Origin: Anaerolineae bacterium
GTDB taxonomy: Bacteria > Chloroflexota > Anaerolineae > Anaerolineales > Villigracilaceae
Assembly: GCA_017303735.1 (NCBI GenBank)
Contig: JAFLCF010000254.1
Coordinates: 1-5,633 of the forward strand
Reading direction: 5' to 3'
DNA length: 5,633 nt
Both the position numbers and the translations under genes were made by a program. Below are positions 1 to 5,633 of this stretch, piece by piece. The number at the start of each line of letters is the position of its first letter. Position 1 is the first letter of the stretch. Under the pieces are notes generated by a model that was not told where the DNA came from, did no database searches, and worked only from the letters and a program-made list of their open reading frames with translations.

Positions 1-32
1 CCATCGGCTCGGAAGAGGGATTGATGCAATGA
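1..32 (+). CDS. 3' end of an upstream gene, possibly the ABC ATPase partner (partial)
   Basis: Reading from base 3, the frame gives IGSEEGLMQ followed by TGA at 30-32. That stop overlaps the start codon of the permease (ATG at 29-31) as ATGA, the same kind of junction seen at two other gene boundaries here. NatB-type permeases usually follow their ATP-binding subunit directly, and a short tail with an acidic GSEE-like stretch would suit such an ATPase. This is inference: only nine residues are visible and no ATPase motif lies in the window. Another frame ends at TGA 22-24 and cannot be excluded. Confidence 0.45.
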   Translation, partial: IGSEEGLMQ

Positions 33-1201
33 AAAAGATTTGGGTGATCGTTCAAAAGGAAATACTGGATAACATGCGCGATACGCGCAGTTGGACGACG
101 GGTCTGTTCTGGGCGTTGTTCGGTCCGATGATTTTGGGCGGCATGATCATGCTGTTAGGAAACACTCTGCGCGAAGGGGCAGAAGAGCCGCTGGAATTGC
201 CCGTGTTGGGAGCGGAACATGCCCCCAACTTGATCGCATTTTTGGAACAACAGCATGTCATCATTAAACCAGCACCGGAAGATCCGCAAGCGGCGGTGAT
301 CGCGGGCGATATTAATGTGGCATTGATCATCCCTGCTGAATATGGCGAAGACTTTTCATCTGGTGAAACTGCCAGTGTGCAATTGGTCTTTGATAGTACG
401 CGTCAATCTGCGATGGTGGATATTTCACGCGCGCAAAATCTGCTCGAAGGCTATGGCAACTATATCGGTATGCTGCGTTTGACCTTGCGCGGCGTCAGCC
501 CGGAAGTGCTGCGTGTGGTTCAGGTCGAAGAGGTGGATACTGCCACACCGCAAAGCCAGGCGTTGATCTTCCTTTCGATGCTACCGTACTTCATTATATT
601 TGCCATCTTTAATGGCGCATCTCCGGTCATCACCGATGCGACGGCAGGGGAACGCGAGCGCGGCTCGTTGGAACCTTTGCTGATCAATCCGCTTCCGCGC
701 GGGTGGGTGGCGGTAGGCAAGATGGTCTCTGCCATGCCATTTGCCACTCTTAATTTGTTCATTACTTTGGCAGGCTTTGCTGCCATCTTTCAAATTTTGC
801 CTGTGGAAGATTTGATCGGTGTGCAGATCGGTTTTGACTTGGGCGCTTTGACGGCAGTCTTCTTCATATGTTTGCCGATCGTCATTTTGGCTTGTGCAAT
901 TCAGACCTTGATCGCATCTTATGCAAAGACGACAAAGGAAGCCGGAACCTACCTGCCTTTTATTGGGTTGATTCCATCCATGCCAGGTCTTGCCCTCGCC
1001 TTTTTACCGGTCAAACCAGACCTGTGGACGATGCTCATCCCAACCTTTGGTCAACAGATTCTGATCAATCAATTTCTGCGTGCCGAACCGATCTCTGGAA
1101 TGAACATCTTGATCTCAGCTGTTGTGACCATTACACTTTCAGTAATCATCACCTTTGTTGCCATTAAGTTGTATGAAGGCGAGCGGATCATCAAAGGATG
1201 A
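29..1201 (+). CDS. ABC-2 / NatB-type transporter permease
   Basis: This is an integral membrane subunit of an ABC exporter, 390 aa, a normal length for the NatB/ABC-2 group. A cytoplasmic start (MKKIWVIVQKEILDNMRDTR) precedes membrane segment 1 at about residues 23-44. A soluble, probably extracytoplasmic domain follows at about 46-175. The remaining membrane segments lie at about 178-198, 233-256, 270-297, 306-327 and 359-381. The motif TAGERERGSLEPLLINPLPR at 205-224 is the family's cytoplasmic signature between segments 2 and 3. The start is supported by AGAGGGA at 14-20, eight bases before ATG. The stop meets the next gene with overlap or a 2-nt gap, so the two are likely co-transcribed. 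NatAB of Bacillus exports sodium, but related permeases move other substrates, and the substrate cannot be read from the sequence. No ATPase domain is fused to it. Confidence 0.9.
   Translation: MKKIWVIVQKEILDNMRDTRSWTTGLFWALFGPMILGGMIMLLGNTLREGAEEPLELPVLGAEHAPNLIAFLEQQHVIIKPAPEDPQAAVIAGDINVALIIPAEYGEDFSSGETASVQLVFDSTRQSAMVDISRAQNLLEGYGNYIGMLRLTLRGVSPEVLRVVQVEEVDTATPQSQALIFLSMLPYFIIFAIFNGASPVITDATAGERERGSLEPLLINPLPRGWVAVGKMVSAMPFATLNLFITLAGFAAIFQILPVEDLIGVQIGFDLGALTAVFFICLPIVILACAIQTLIASYAKTTKEAGTYLPFIGLIPSMPGLALAFLPVKPDLWTMLIPTFGQQILINQFLRAEPISGMNILISAVVTITLSVIITFVAIKLYEGERIIKG
1193..1198 (+). promoter_or_regulatory. Ribosome binding site AAAGGA bearing on the channel gene start
   Basis: AAAGGA lies inside the last codons of the permease gene. 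It is only about one base from the ATG at 1198 but five bases from the ATG at 1204. Spacing therefore favours 1204 (protein starting MIEKLSTRFYG) over 1198 (MNMIEKL). The difference is two residues. Confidence 0.5.
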
Positions 1202-1866
1202 ACATGATCGAGAAGTTGTCAACTCGTTTTTATGGCAGGGTGGGCTTGTTGCTGATTTTGGTCGCGGCACTTAATTTCGGATACCCGCTGACGCTGTACA
1301 TGGGCGGACTGGGAAATATTATCTTTTTGCTGGCATATGCGTTGATGTTCGTCATCGGCGTATTGGTGACCAGCGTTGATAATAAGCATTTCACCCAAAC
1401 CAGTGTTGCGGCTGTGGTGTGGATGGTGTGTGCGGTGATCTCATTTTTTGCCCCATCTTCCAGTTTTGTAGCTATTCTTTCGCAGCTCGCGATCATCCCT
1501 GCCCAGTTGTTGATGACGATTGCGCTGGTGCGTTATATCTACACATCCAAACAGGTGGACTTGAACGTGATGATGACCGCCATCACAGTGTATATTTTTA
1601 TCGCTGCCATATTCACGCCGCTCTATGTCATTGTCAGCCGATTGGATACAAATGCATTTGTGGACAATGGTTTGGGAGTCGCGCCGCAGTGGCAGCAGTT
1701 GGTGTATTTCAGTTTTGTCACGCTTGCCACGCTCGGCTATGGCGATGTGCTTCCGCTCAATGCTTGGGCACGGTCATTGGCTACGGTGGAAGGCATGGTG
1801 GGGGTCTTGTATGTTGCGCTTATCATGGGGCGCTTGATTGGGGTGTATTCGCAGGAGAAAGATTAA
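1198..1866 (+). CDS. Potassium-channel-like membrane protein (ion channel, pore-loop family)
   Basis: A 222-aa polytopic membrane protein with a pore loop at about residues 167-183. The loop ends in TLATLGYGD (175-183), which contains the K+ selectivity filter GYGD. Hydrophobic segments lie at about 15-36, 40-59, 69-86, 90-113 and 125-147 before the loop, and at 196-217 after it. This gives a six-segment plan with one pore, expected to assemble as a tetramer. No segment shows the regular Arg/Lys spacing of a voltage sensor, and no RCK/TrkA-N or cyclic-nucleotide domain is present, since the chain ends about five residues after the last segment. Gating is unknown. The first ATG overlaps the permease stop as ATGA; the ATG at 1204 has the better ribosome binding site. 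It appears to be the last gene of its operon. The pore motif is seen directly; K+ conduction is inferred from it. Confidence 0.85.
   Translation: MNMIEKLSTRFYGRVGLLLILVAALNFGYPLTLYMGGLGNIIFLLAYALMFVIGVLVTSVDNKHFTQTSVAAVVWMVCAVISFFAPSSSFVAILSQLAIIPAQLLMTIALVRYIYTSKQVDLNVMMTAITVYIFIAAIFTPLYVIVSRLDTNAFVDNGLGVAPQWQQLVYFSFVTLATLGYGDVLPLNAWARSLATVEGMVGVLYVALIMGRLIGVYSQEKD
1863..1866. other. Shared TTAA: overlapping stop codons of two convergent genes
   Basis: The + strand channel gene ends with TAA at 1864-1866, and the - strand metY ends with TAA at 1865-1863. Both use the palindrome TTAA. No intergenic sequence exists here, so no terminator can lie between the genes. Any terminator for either operon would have to sit inside the opposing coding region. 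I saw no clear GC-rich hairpin with a U-tract close to the junction. Confidence 0.95.
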
Positions 1867-3146
1867 AGGCTTAACGCCTGATCCAAGTCCCAAAGAATAT
1901 CTTCGATATCTTCCAACCCAATTGATAACCGAATGAAATCCGGGCTGACGCCTGCGGCGGTTTGTTCTTCGTCGGAGAGTTGGCTGTGCGTGGTGCTGGC
2001 GGGATGGATTGCCAGCGAGCGCGTGTCGCCAATGTTGGCGACGTGGCTGAAGAGTTGCAGGTTGTCGATGAATTTCGCTCCCGCCTCTCTGCCGCCTTTT
2101 ACGCCGAATCCCATCACCGCACCTGTTCCTAGCGAAAGGTATTTTTTTGCGCGTGCATGGTCGGGGTGACTGGATAGACCTGCATACGAAACCCATTTCA
2201 CGTTGGCATGGCTTTCGAGAAATTCTGCAACTCGCTGCGCATTCTGAACATGACGTTCCATGCGTAGCGAAAGAGTATCAAGCCCTTGAAGTAAAAACCA
2301 AGAGGCGATGGGTTGTTGCACGGTACCAAAGTCACGCAGAATGCCTGAGCGCGCTTTGGAGATAAACGCCAGCGGACCAAAATCGTCAGCGTAGATAACA
2401 TCATGATAAGCAGGATCAGGCTCGGTGAAGTTTTTGAAGCGCCCGCTCTTCCTCCAATTGAATTTGCCGCTGTCTACGATGACTCCGCCCATGGTGGTGC
2501 CGTGTCCGCCGATGAATTTGGTGGTGGAGTGGGTGATGATATCCGCGCCCCATTCGAAGGGACGACAGAGGTACGGCGTGGCGAAGGTGTTGTCGATCAT
2601 CAATGGGATGCCGTGCTCGTGCGCGATCTTGGAAACTTCTTCGAAGGGGAAAACGTTGCCGAGCGGATTGCTGATGGTTTCGCCGTAGATGATTTTTGTG
2701 TTCGGTTGAATGGCACGCCGAAAATTTTCTGGGTCGCTGGGGTCAACTAAGGTGACAGTGATGCCAAGTTTTGGAAAGGTGTATTTGAATTGAGTGACCG
2801 TGCCGCCATATAGCAAAGATGTGGAGACGATGTGATCGCCTGCTTCGCAAATGGTTAGGATGGCAGTCGCTTGCGCGGCGTGACCCGAACCGACTTCCAA
2901 TGCGCCAATGCCGCCTTCGAGAGATGCGATTCGTTTTTCGAAAACATTGCTGGTTGGGTTGGAGATGCGGGTGTAGATGTTGCCGCTCTCTTGAAGCGCA
3001 AAGAGACGTGAGGCGCGGTCTGTGCTTTGCAGATCGTAGGCAGTGGTTTGATAAATGGGAACGGCGCGGCTGCCTGTTGCGGGGTCAGGGGTGTAGCCTT
3101 CGTGCAGTTGACGAGTGTTGAAACCGAATTTGCGAGGTGAGGTCAT
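1863..3146 (-). CDS. metY: O-acetylhomoserine sulfhydrylase-like enzyme, second copy
   Basis: A PLP-dependent enzyme of the Cys/Met metabolism family, 427 aa, full length for MetY. It is expected to make homocysteine from O-acetylhomoserine and sulfide in the cytoplasm. Visible marks are [13 protein letters not shown] (26-38), [16 protein letters not shown] (57-72), SGHAAQA (87-93), YGGT (113-116), [10 protein letters not shown] (184-193), the PLP lysine in THSTTKF (Lys210), [13 protein letters not shown] (292-304) and the C-terminal STTHSQL and [13 protein letters not shown]. It matches the other metY in this window at about two thirds of positions by eye. It differs in a usually conserved stretch: QPIA (278-281) replaces SPFN. 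Its ATG overlaps the metA stop (ATGA, 3143-3146) and it has only a weak ribosome binding site (GAAG), so translation is probably coupled to metA. The exact substrate (sulfide, a thiol or another nucleophile) is not certain. Confidence 0.9.
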   Translation of the reverse strand: MTSPRKFGFNTRQLHEGYTPDPATGSRAVPIYQTTAYDLQSTDRASRLFALQESGNIYTRISNPTSNVFEKRIASLEGGIGALEVGSGHAAQATAILTICEAGDHIVSTSLLYGGTVTQFKYTFPKLGITVTLVDPSDPENFRRAIQPNTKIIYGETISNPLGNVFPFEEVSKIAHEHGIPLMIDNTFATPYLCRPFEWGADIITHSTTKFIGGHGTTMGGVIVDSGKFNWRKSGRFKNFTEPDPAYHDVIYADDFGPLAFISKARSGILRDFGTVQQPIASWFLLQGLDTLSLRMERHVQNAQRVAEFLESHANVKWVSYAGLSSHPDHARAKKYLSLGTGAVMGFGVKGGREAGAKFIDNLQLFSHVANIGDTRSLAIHPASTTHSQLSDEEQTAAGVSPDFIRLSIGLEDIEDILWDLDQALSL

Positions 3147-4072
3147 TTGATTTTCTTCGGGATCTCATTCAAATCATACGGTGTGGATTGATAGACGTAA
3201 TAATTCAACCAGTTCACGTATAACAAATTTGCATGCCCACGCCAGCGGACGTTGGGAGTCTGGGTTGGGTCGTCGTTGGGGTAATAATTTTTTGGCACGT
3301 GAATGGGAAGTCCTTTGTTCACGTCGCGGTCATATTCAGCTTTGAGAGTGAATGGGTCATATTCGGAATGACCTGTGATGTAGAGATTGCGTCCCGCTTT
3401 GTCGCTGACGATATACACACCTGCTTCGTCTGACTCGGCAAGGATTTGCAGGTCGGTGTGCTTGTCAATGTCTGCGCGGCGGATCTCGGTGTGGCGGGAG
3501 TGTGGAGCGAGGAAAATGTCATCGAAGCCGCGCATCAGGCTTTCGGTCCGATTTAAGAGGCGGTGTTCGTAGACTCCGAACATCTTATGGGGTAGGTCAT
3601 ATTTTGGAATCCCATATTTGTGATACAAGCCTGCCTGTGCTCCCCAGCAAATGTGAAATGTGGACTCAACGTTGGTTTCCGACCAGTCCATGATGCGTTG
3701 AAGTTCCTGCCAGTAATCCACTTCTTCAAATGGCATCTGCTCGACAGGCGCGCCCGTGATGATGAGACCATCAAACTTTTGATTCTTCACATCATCAAAG
3801 GTGACGTAATGCTCCATGAGGTGATCGGCATCGGTGTTCTTGGCTTCGTGGGTGGCGGTGTGCAGCAGAGACACTTCCACTTGCAAAGCGGAGTTGGAAA
3901 GTAAACGCAGGATCTGTGTTTCAGTGGAAATTTTGGTGGGCATCAAATTCAGGATGGCAACCCGCAAGGCGCGGATATCCTGATGAATGGCACGGTCTTC
4001 GTCCATGACGAAGATGTTCTCGTTTTCGAGAGTTGTTTTGGCAGGGAGTGTTGAAGGAATTTTTACGGGCAT
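3143..4072 (-). CDS. metA: Homoserine O-acetyltransferase, MetA family
   Basis: First committed step of methionine synthesis: acylation of homoserine. At 309 aa the protein has the usual MetA length, and its N-terminus ([20 protein letters not shown]) is typical, which supports the start. An in-frame TGA three codons upstream rules out a longer form. The family's catalytic residues fall at the expected numbers: Cys142 in [13 protein letters not shown], and His235 and Glu237 in YITGHSEYD. Residue 111, in [13 protein letters not shown], is Glu. In characterised MetA proteins Glu111 goes with acetyl-CoA and Gly111 (as in E. coli) with succinyl-CoA, so I call acetyltransferase although many databases would say succinyltransferase. 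This fits the two MetY genes around it, which use O-acetylhomoserine. No good Shine-Dalgarno sequence precedes the ATG (upstream CCTTGAAAAAAC). The gap to the preceding metY is filled by an inverted repeat. Confidence 0.95.
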   Translation of the reverse strand: MPVKIPSTLPAKTTLENENIFVMDEDRAIHQDIRALRVAILNLMPTKISTETQILRLLSNSALQVEVSLLHTATHEAKNTDADHLMEHYVTFDDVKNQKFDGLIITGAPVEQMPFEEVDYWQELQRIMDWSETNVESTFHICWGAQAGLYHKYGIPKYDLPHKMFGVYEHRLLNRTESLMRGFDDIFLAPHSRHTEIRRADIDKHTDLQILAESDEAGVYIVSDKAGRNLYITGHSEYDPFTLKAEYDRDVNKGLPIHVPKNYYPNDDPTQTPNVRWRGHANLLYVNWLNYYVYQSTPYDLNEIPKKIK

Positions 4073-4093
4073 GTTTTTTCAAGGATAAAGGCG

Positions 4094-4141
4094 GAAGGAT
4101 GAAGGATGAAATAAATTCATCGCATTCATCCTTCATCCTTC
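4094..4141. repeat. 17-bp perfect inverted repeat made of a heptamer, between metY and metA
   Basis: GAAGGATGAAGGATGAA at 4094-4110 is exactly complementary to TTCATCCTTCATCCTTC at 4125-4141, with a 14-nt loop. Each arm is a tandem of the heptamer GGATGAA. Further copies spill out on the right (ATTCATCCTT at 4145-4154), reaching the stop codon of the upstream metY. A shorter alternative hairpin pairs GATGAA (4105-4110) with TTCATC (4116-4121). The element fills most of the 80-nt gap 4073-4152. No U-tract follows the hairpin directly on the - strand, so it is not a standard terminator. It may be a dispersed repeat, an mRNA processing or stability element, or both. Only one copy is visible here. 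Confidence 0.85.
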
Positions 4142-4152
4142 ATAATTCATCC

Positions 4153-5442
4153 TTAAGAATTTAAGGCTTGATCCAGATCCCACTTGATGTCTTCGAAATC
4201 TTCGAGACCAATGCTCAAGCGGACGAAATCTGGGCTGACGCCAGCGGTGACTTGTTGTTCGTCGGTCAACTGGCTGTGCGTAGTGGACGCGGGATGAATG
4301 GCGAGCGAACGCGCATCACCGACGTTGGCGAGGTGGCTGAAGAGCTGCAAGCTTTCAATGAACTTCTGACCTGCTTCACGTCCGCCTTTGACGCCGAAGC
4401 CGAGGATGGCACCTGCGCCCTTGGGCAGATACTTCTTGGCGCGCTCGTGATCGGGGTGACTCTTGAGTCCAGGATACTTGACCCAGCTAACTTTGGGGTG
4501 CTTCTCAAGGAATTCCGCAACGGCTTGCGCGTTCTGCACGTGACGTTCCATGCGCAGGTTGAGGGTTTCGATGCCGAGCAAGGTTTGCCATGAGTTGAAG
4601 GGTGAAGCAGAAGCGCCGATATCACGCAACACATGCACACGTGCTTTGATGGCGAAGGGGGGCAATCCAGCCGCGGCGATGGAGGAGTAAACCAAACCGT
4701 GATAAGAAGGATCGGGTGTGTTGAAGTTCGGGAACTTCTCACTGGTCCAATCGTAGTTGCCGCCGTCTACAATGATGCCGCCAATGGAAGTGCCGTTGCC
4801 CGTGATGAACTTGGTGGTCGAGTGGGTGATGACGTGCGCGCCCCATTCGAACGGACGGAACAAATATGGCGTGGCGAAAGTATTGTCGATGAACAAAACG
4901 AGATTATGTTTCTTGGCGATTGCGGCTACTTCTTCAAACGGGAAGACGGAAATATCGGGGTTGCCGAGAGTCTCGCCGTAGATAATTTTTGTGTTGGGTT
5001 GAATCGCCGCTTCGAAATTCTTCGGGTCAGTGGGGTCAACGAAAGTAACTTCAATTCCCAACTTGGGCAGGGTGTACTTGAACTGGCTGTAGGTTCCGCC
5101 ATACAAACGAGAAGAGGTCACGATGTGGTCACCTGCATTGCACAAGGTGAAGATCGCCTGTGCCTGCGCGGCATGACCTGAGCTGGAAGCGAGAGCTGCC
5201 ACACCACCTTCAAGGGATGCAATGCGCTGTTCAAGCACATCCGTGGTGGGGTTCATCAAGCGCGTATAGATGTTTCCCAACTCTTTGAGCGCGAACAAAT
5301 TCGCAGCATGTTCGGTGCTCTTGAACTGATAGCTCGTTGTTTGATACAACGGCACGGCGCGGCTTCCCGTAGTGGGGTCTGGTGAATAGCCCGCGTGAAG
5401 TTGGCGGGTGGCAAAACCTAACTTGCGATCTTTTGTGGACAT
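4153..5442 (-). CDS. metY: O-acetylhomoserine sulfhydrylase, first copy (riboswitch-controlled)
   Basis: A PLP enzyme expected to convert O-acetylhomoserine and sulfide to homocysteine and acetate. It is 429 aa, full length. Family marks in order: GSRAVPLYQTTSY (26-38), IYTRLMNPTTDVLEQR (58-73), SGHAAQA (88-94), YGGTYSQF (114-121), [11 protein letters not shown] (185-195), the PLP lysine in THSTTKF (Lys211), LRDIGASASPFNSWQ (272-286), [13 protein letters not shown] (294-306), STTHSQL and [16 protein letters not shown]. It keeps the SPFN stretch (280-283) that the second copy lacks, so it is the more typical MetY. The start is fixed by a strong AGAGGAG ribosome binding site. It is the first gene of the metY-metA-metY operon and lies directly behind a SAM-I riboswitch and terminator, so it should be repressed by SAM. 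Cystathionine gamma-synthase and lyase are shorter (about 380-400 aa) and are less likely. Confidence 0.93.
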   Translation of the reverse strand: MSTKDRKLGFATRQLHAGYSPDPTTGSRAVPLYQTTSYQFKSTEHAANLFALKELGNIYTRLMNPTTDVLEQRIASLEGGVAALASSSGHAAQAQAIFTLCNAGDHIVTSSRLYGGTYSQFKYTLPKLGIEVTFVDPTDPKNFEAAIQPNTKIIYGETLGNPDISVFPFEEVAAIAKKHNLVLFIDNTFATPYLFRPFEWGAHVITHSTTKFITGNGTSIGGIIVDGGNYDWTSEKFPNFNTPDPSYHGLVYSSIAAAGLPPFAIKARVHVLRDIGASASPFNSWQTLLGIETLNLRMERHVQNAQAVAEFLEKHPKVSWVKYPGLKSHPDHERAKKYLPKGAGAILGFGVKGGREAGQKFIESLQLFSHLANVGDARSLAIHPASTTHSQLTDEQQVTAGVSPDFVRLSIGLEDFEDIKWDLDQALNS

Positions 5443-5449
5443 TTGAGTT

Positions 5450-5458
5450 ATCTCCTCT
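5450..5458 (-). promoter_or_regulatory. Ribosome binding site of the first metY, with a complementary segment upstream
   Basis: On the - strand AGAGGAGAT runs from 5458 to 5450, with GAGGAG ending nine bases before the ATG (5442-5440). The segment ATCTCTTCT upstream (5501 to 5493) can pair with all nine bases, using eight Watson-Crick pairs and one G-U pair. The site could therefore be masked in some leader conformations. Confidence 0.75.
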
Positions 5459-5490
5459 TGAATAAAATTTTTATAAATTAATTCCGCCCG

Positions 5491-5526
5491 TCAGAAGAGA
5501 TACTTTAAAAAAATTACCTCTTCTGA
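5491..5526 (-). promoter_or_regulatory. Alternative leader hairpin sharing the 3' arm of the terminator
   Basis: TCAGAAGAG (5526 to 5518, - strand) is perfectly complementary to CTCTTCTGA (5499 to 5491). The nine pairs enclose an 18-nt loop that contains the U-tract. Its first arm overlaps the 3' arm of the terminator, so the two hairpins exclude each other. The second arm is the same segment that can mask the ribosome binding site, so forming this hairpin would leave that site free. The pairing is seen in the sequence; the role is inferred. Confidence 0.55.
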
Positions 5527-5542
5527 AAGTACAAGAAGAGGT
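5507..5542 (-). terminator. Intrinsic terminator of the SAM-I riboswitch
   Basis: On the - strand ACCTCTTCT (5542 to 5534) and AGAAGAGGT (5524 to 5516) form a perfect 9-bp stem with a 9-nt loop (TGTACTTTC). AA and seven T (5513 to 5507) follow. This is a standard Rho-independent terminator about 65 nt before the metY start, the usual place for attenuation by a riboswitch. Its 5' arm can instead pair with the end of the aptamer. Confidence 0.88.
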
Positions 5543-5568
5543 ATACGTCTACACCGTCCTCTCATCTT
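5533..5568 (-). promoter_or_regulatory. Predicted antiterminator pairing
   Basis: AAGATGAGAGG (5568 to 5558, - strand), the 3' strand of the closing helix of the aptamer, can pair with CCTCTTCTT (5541 to 5533). This gives nine base pairs with a two-base UG bulge. The second segment is the 5' arm of the terminator, so the pairing blocks termination. SAM binding should lock AGATGAGAGG into the aptamer's P1 helix and release the terminator. Between the two segments a small hairpin, GGTGTA-GACG-TATACC (5555 to 5540), is also possible and shares CC with the antiterminator. Confidence 0.65.
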
Positions 5569-5633
5569 CCAGATATGAATGATTTGCATCATTCGTATTT
5601 GCCGAATTTGGCACCTGAACTCATGTAATGGTT
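5558..5633 (-). promoter_or_regulatory. SAM-I (S-box) riboswitch, 3' half, cut by the window edge
   Basis: The - strand shows the conserved 3' part of the SAM-I aptamer in order. AACC lies at the very edge (5633 to 5630), from the GGCAACC element. GGTGCCAAATTCGGCA (5615 to 5600) is the joining region before P4. P4 is a perfect 7-bp stem with a GCAA tetraloop (GAATGAT/ATCATTC, 5594 to 5577). CTGGAAGATGAGAGG (5572 to 5558) gives the 3' strands of P4 and P1. The 5' part (P1 5' strand, the kink-turn and the start of P3) lies beyond the window, as does the promoter. The element sits upstream of metY-metA-metY, where SAM would be expected to turn expression off. Known class, strong match by eye; I could not run a covariance model. 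Confidence 0.9.

Noticed and set aside
868..1167. Second open frame within the permease gene, + strand
   Set aside because: It lies inside the permease coding sequence in another frame. The permease frame has clear membrane segments and the family motif, while this one has no recognisable feature.
1419..1874. 151-codon + strand frame overlapping the channel gene
   Set aside because: It is a +2/+3 shadow of the channel gene, rich in Cys, His and Trp in no order. The channel frame contains the TLGYGD filter.
3921..4136. Small - strand frame starting in the heptamer repeat and running into metA in another frame
   Set aside because: It overlaps the metA start out of frame, its first codons are repeat sequence, and the product is low in hydrophobic order with no motif. 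The AAGGATGA units only mimic a start region.
4094..4141. The inverted repeat as an intrinsic terminator after the first metY
   Set aside because: The stem is not followed by a U-tract on the - strand (CGCCTTTATCC follows), and metA and the second metY downstream have no visible promoter of their own. On the + strand it could only end antisense RNA.
4085..4155. CRISPR-like or minisatellite array
   Set aside because: The units are 7 bp, directly adjacent and inverted, without spacers. Only a few copies exist.
4633..5181. Open frame of 182 codons on the + strand opposite the first metY
   Set aside because: It lies wholly antisense to a strongly supported MetY gene, shows no recognisable domain and no ribosome binding site. 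A similar open frame occurs at 2403-2750 opposite the other metY copy, as expected from shared codon bias.

Overview
The window holds two short gene clusters that converge on each other. It looks like chromosomal DNA of a free-living bacterium of moderate GC content. A SAM-I riboswitch with an intrinsic terminator, a MetA/MetY methionine route and NatB-type ABC genes would fit Chloroflexota (Anaerolineae-like) or a Gram-positive. I lean to Chloroflexota, but this is an impression and not a proof.

Left part, + strand (1-1866): the last codons of an upstream gene (probably an ABC ATPase) overlap an ABC-2/NatB-type permease by ATGA. The permease in turn abuts or overlaps a small membrane protein with a potassium-channel selectivity filter (TLGYGD). 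This reads as one operon for membrane transport.

Right part, - strand (5633 down to 1863): a methionine-biosynthesis operon, metY - metA - metY. Transcription enters from beyond the right edge through a SAM-I riboswitch whose 3' half lies at 5558-5633. An intrinsic terminator follows at 5507-5542, and then the first metY (429 aa). Next come an 80-nt gap filled by a 17-bp inverted repeat built from a heptamer, then metA (309 aa), and then a second, clearly diverged metY (427 aa) that overlaps metA by ATGA. MetA carries Glu at position 111, the residue linked with acetyl-CoA use. The expected route is therefore homoserine to O-acetylhomoserine (MetA), then sulfhydrylation to homocysteine (MetY), with repression when SAM is abundant.

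The two operons meet with no spacer: their stop codons share the palindrome TTAA at 1863-1866, so neither has a terminator between the genes.

The most interesting structure is the metY leader. Five alternating purine and pyrimidine segments can pair in mutually exclusive ways. They form an antiterminator, a terminator, a second hairpin, and a helix that would cover the metY ribosome binding site. This suggests that the riboswitch may act on both transcription and translation. I found no mobile element, CRISPR array, tRNA or rRNA.
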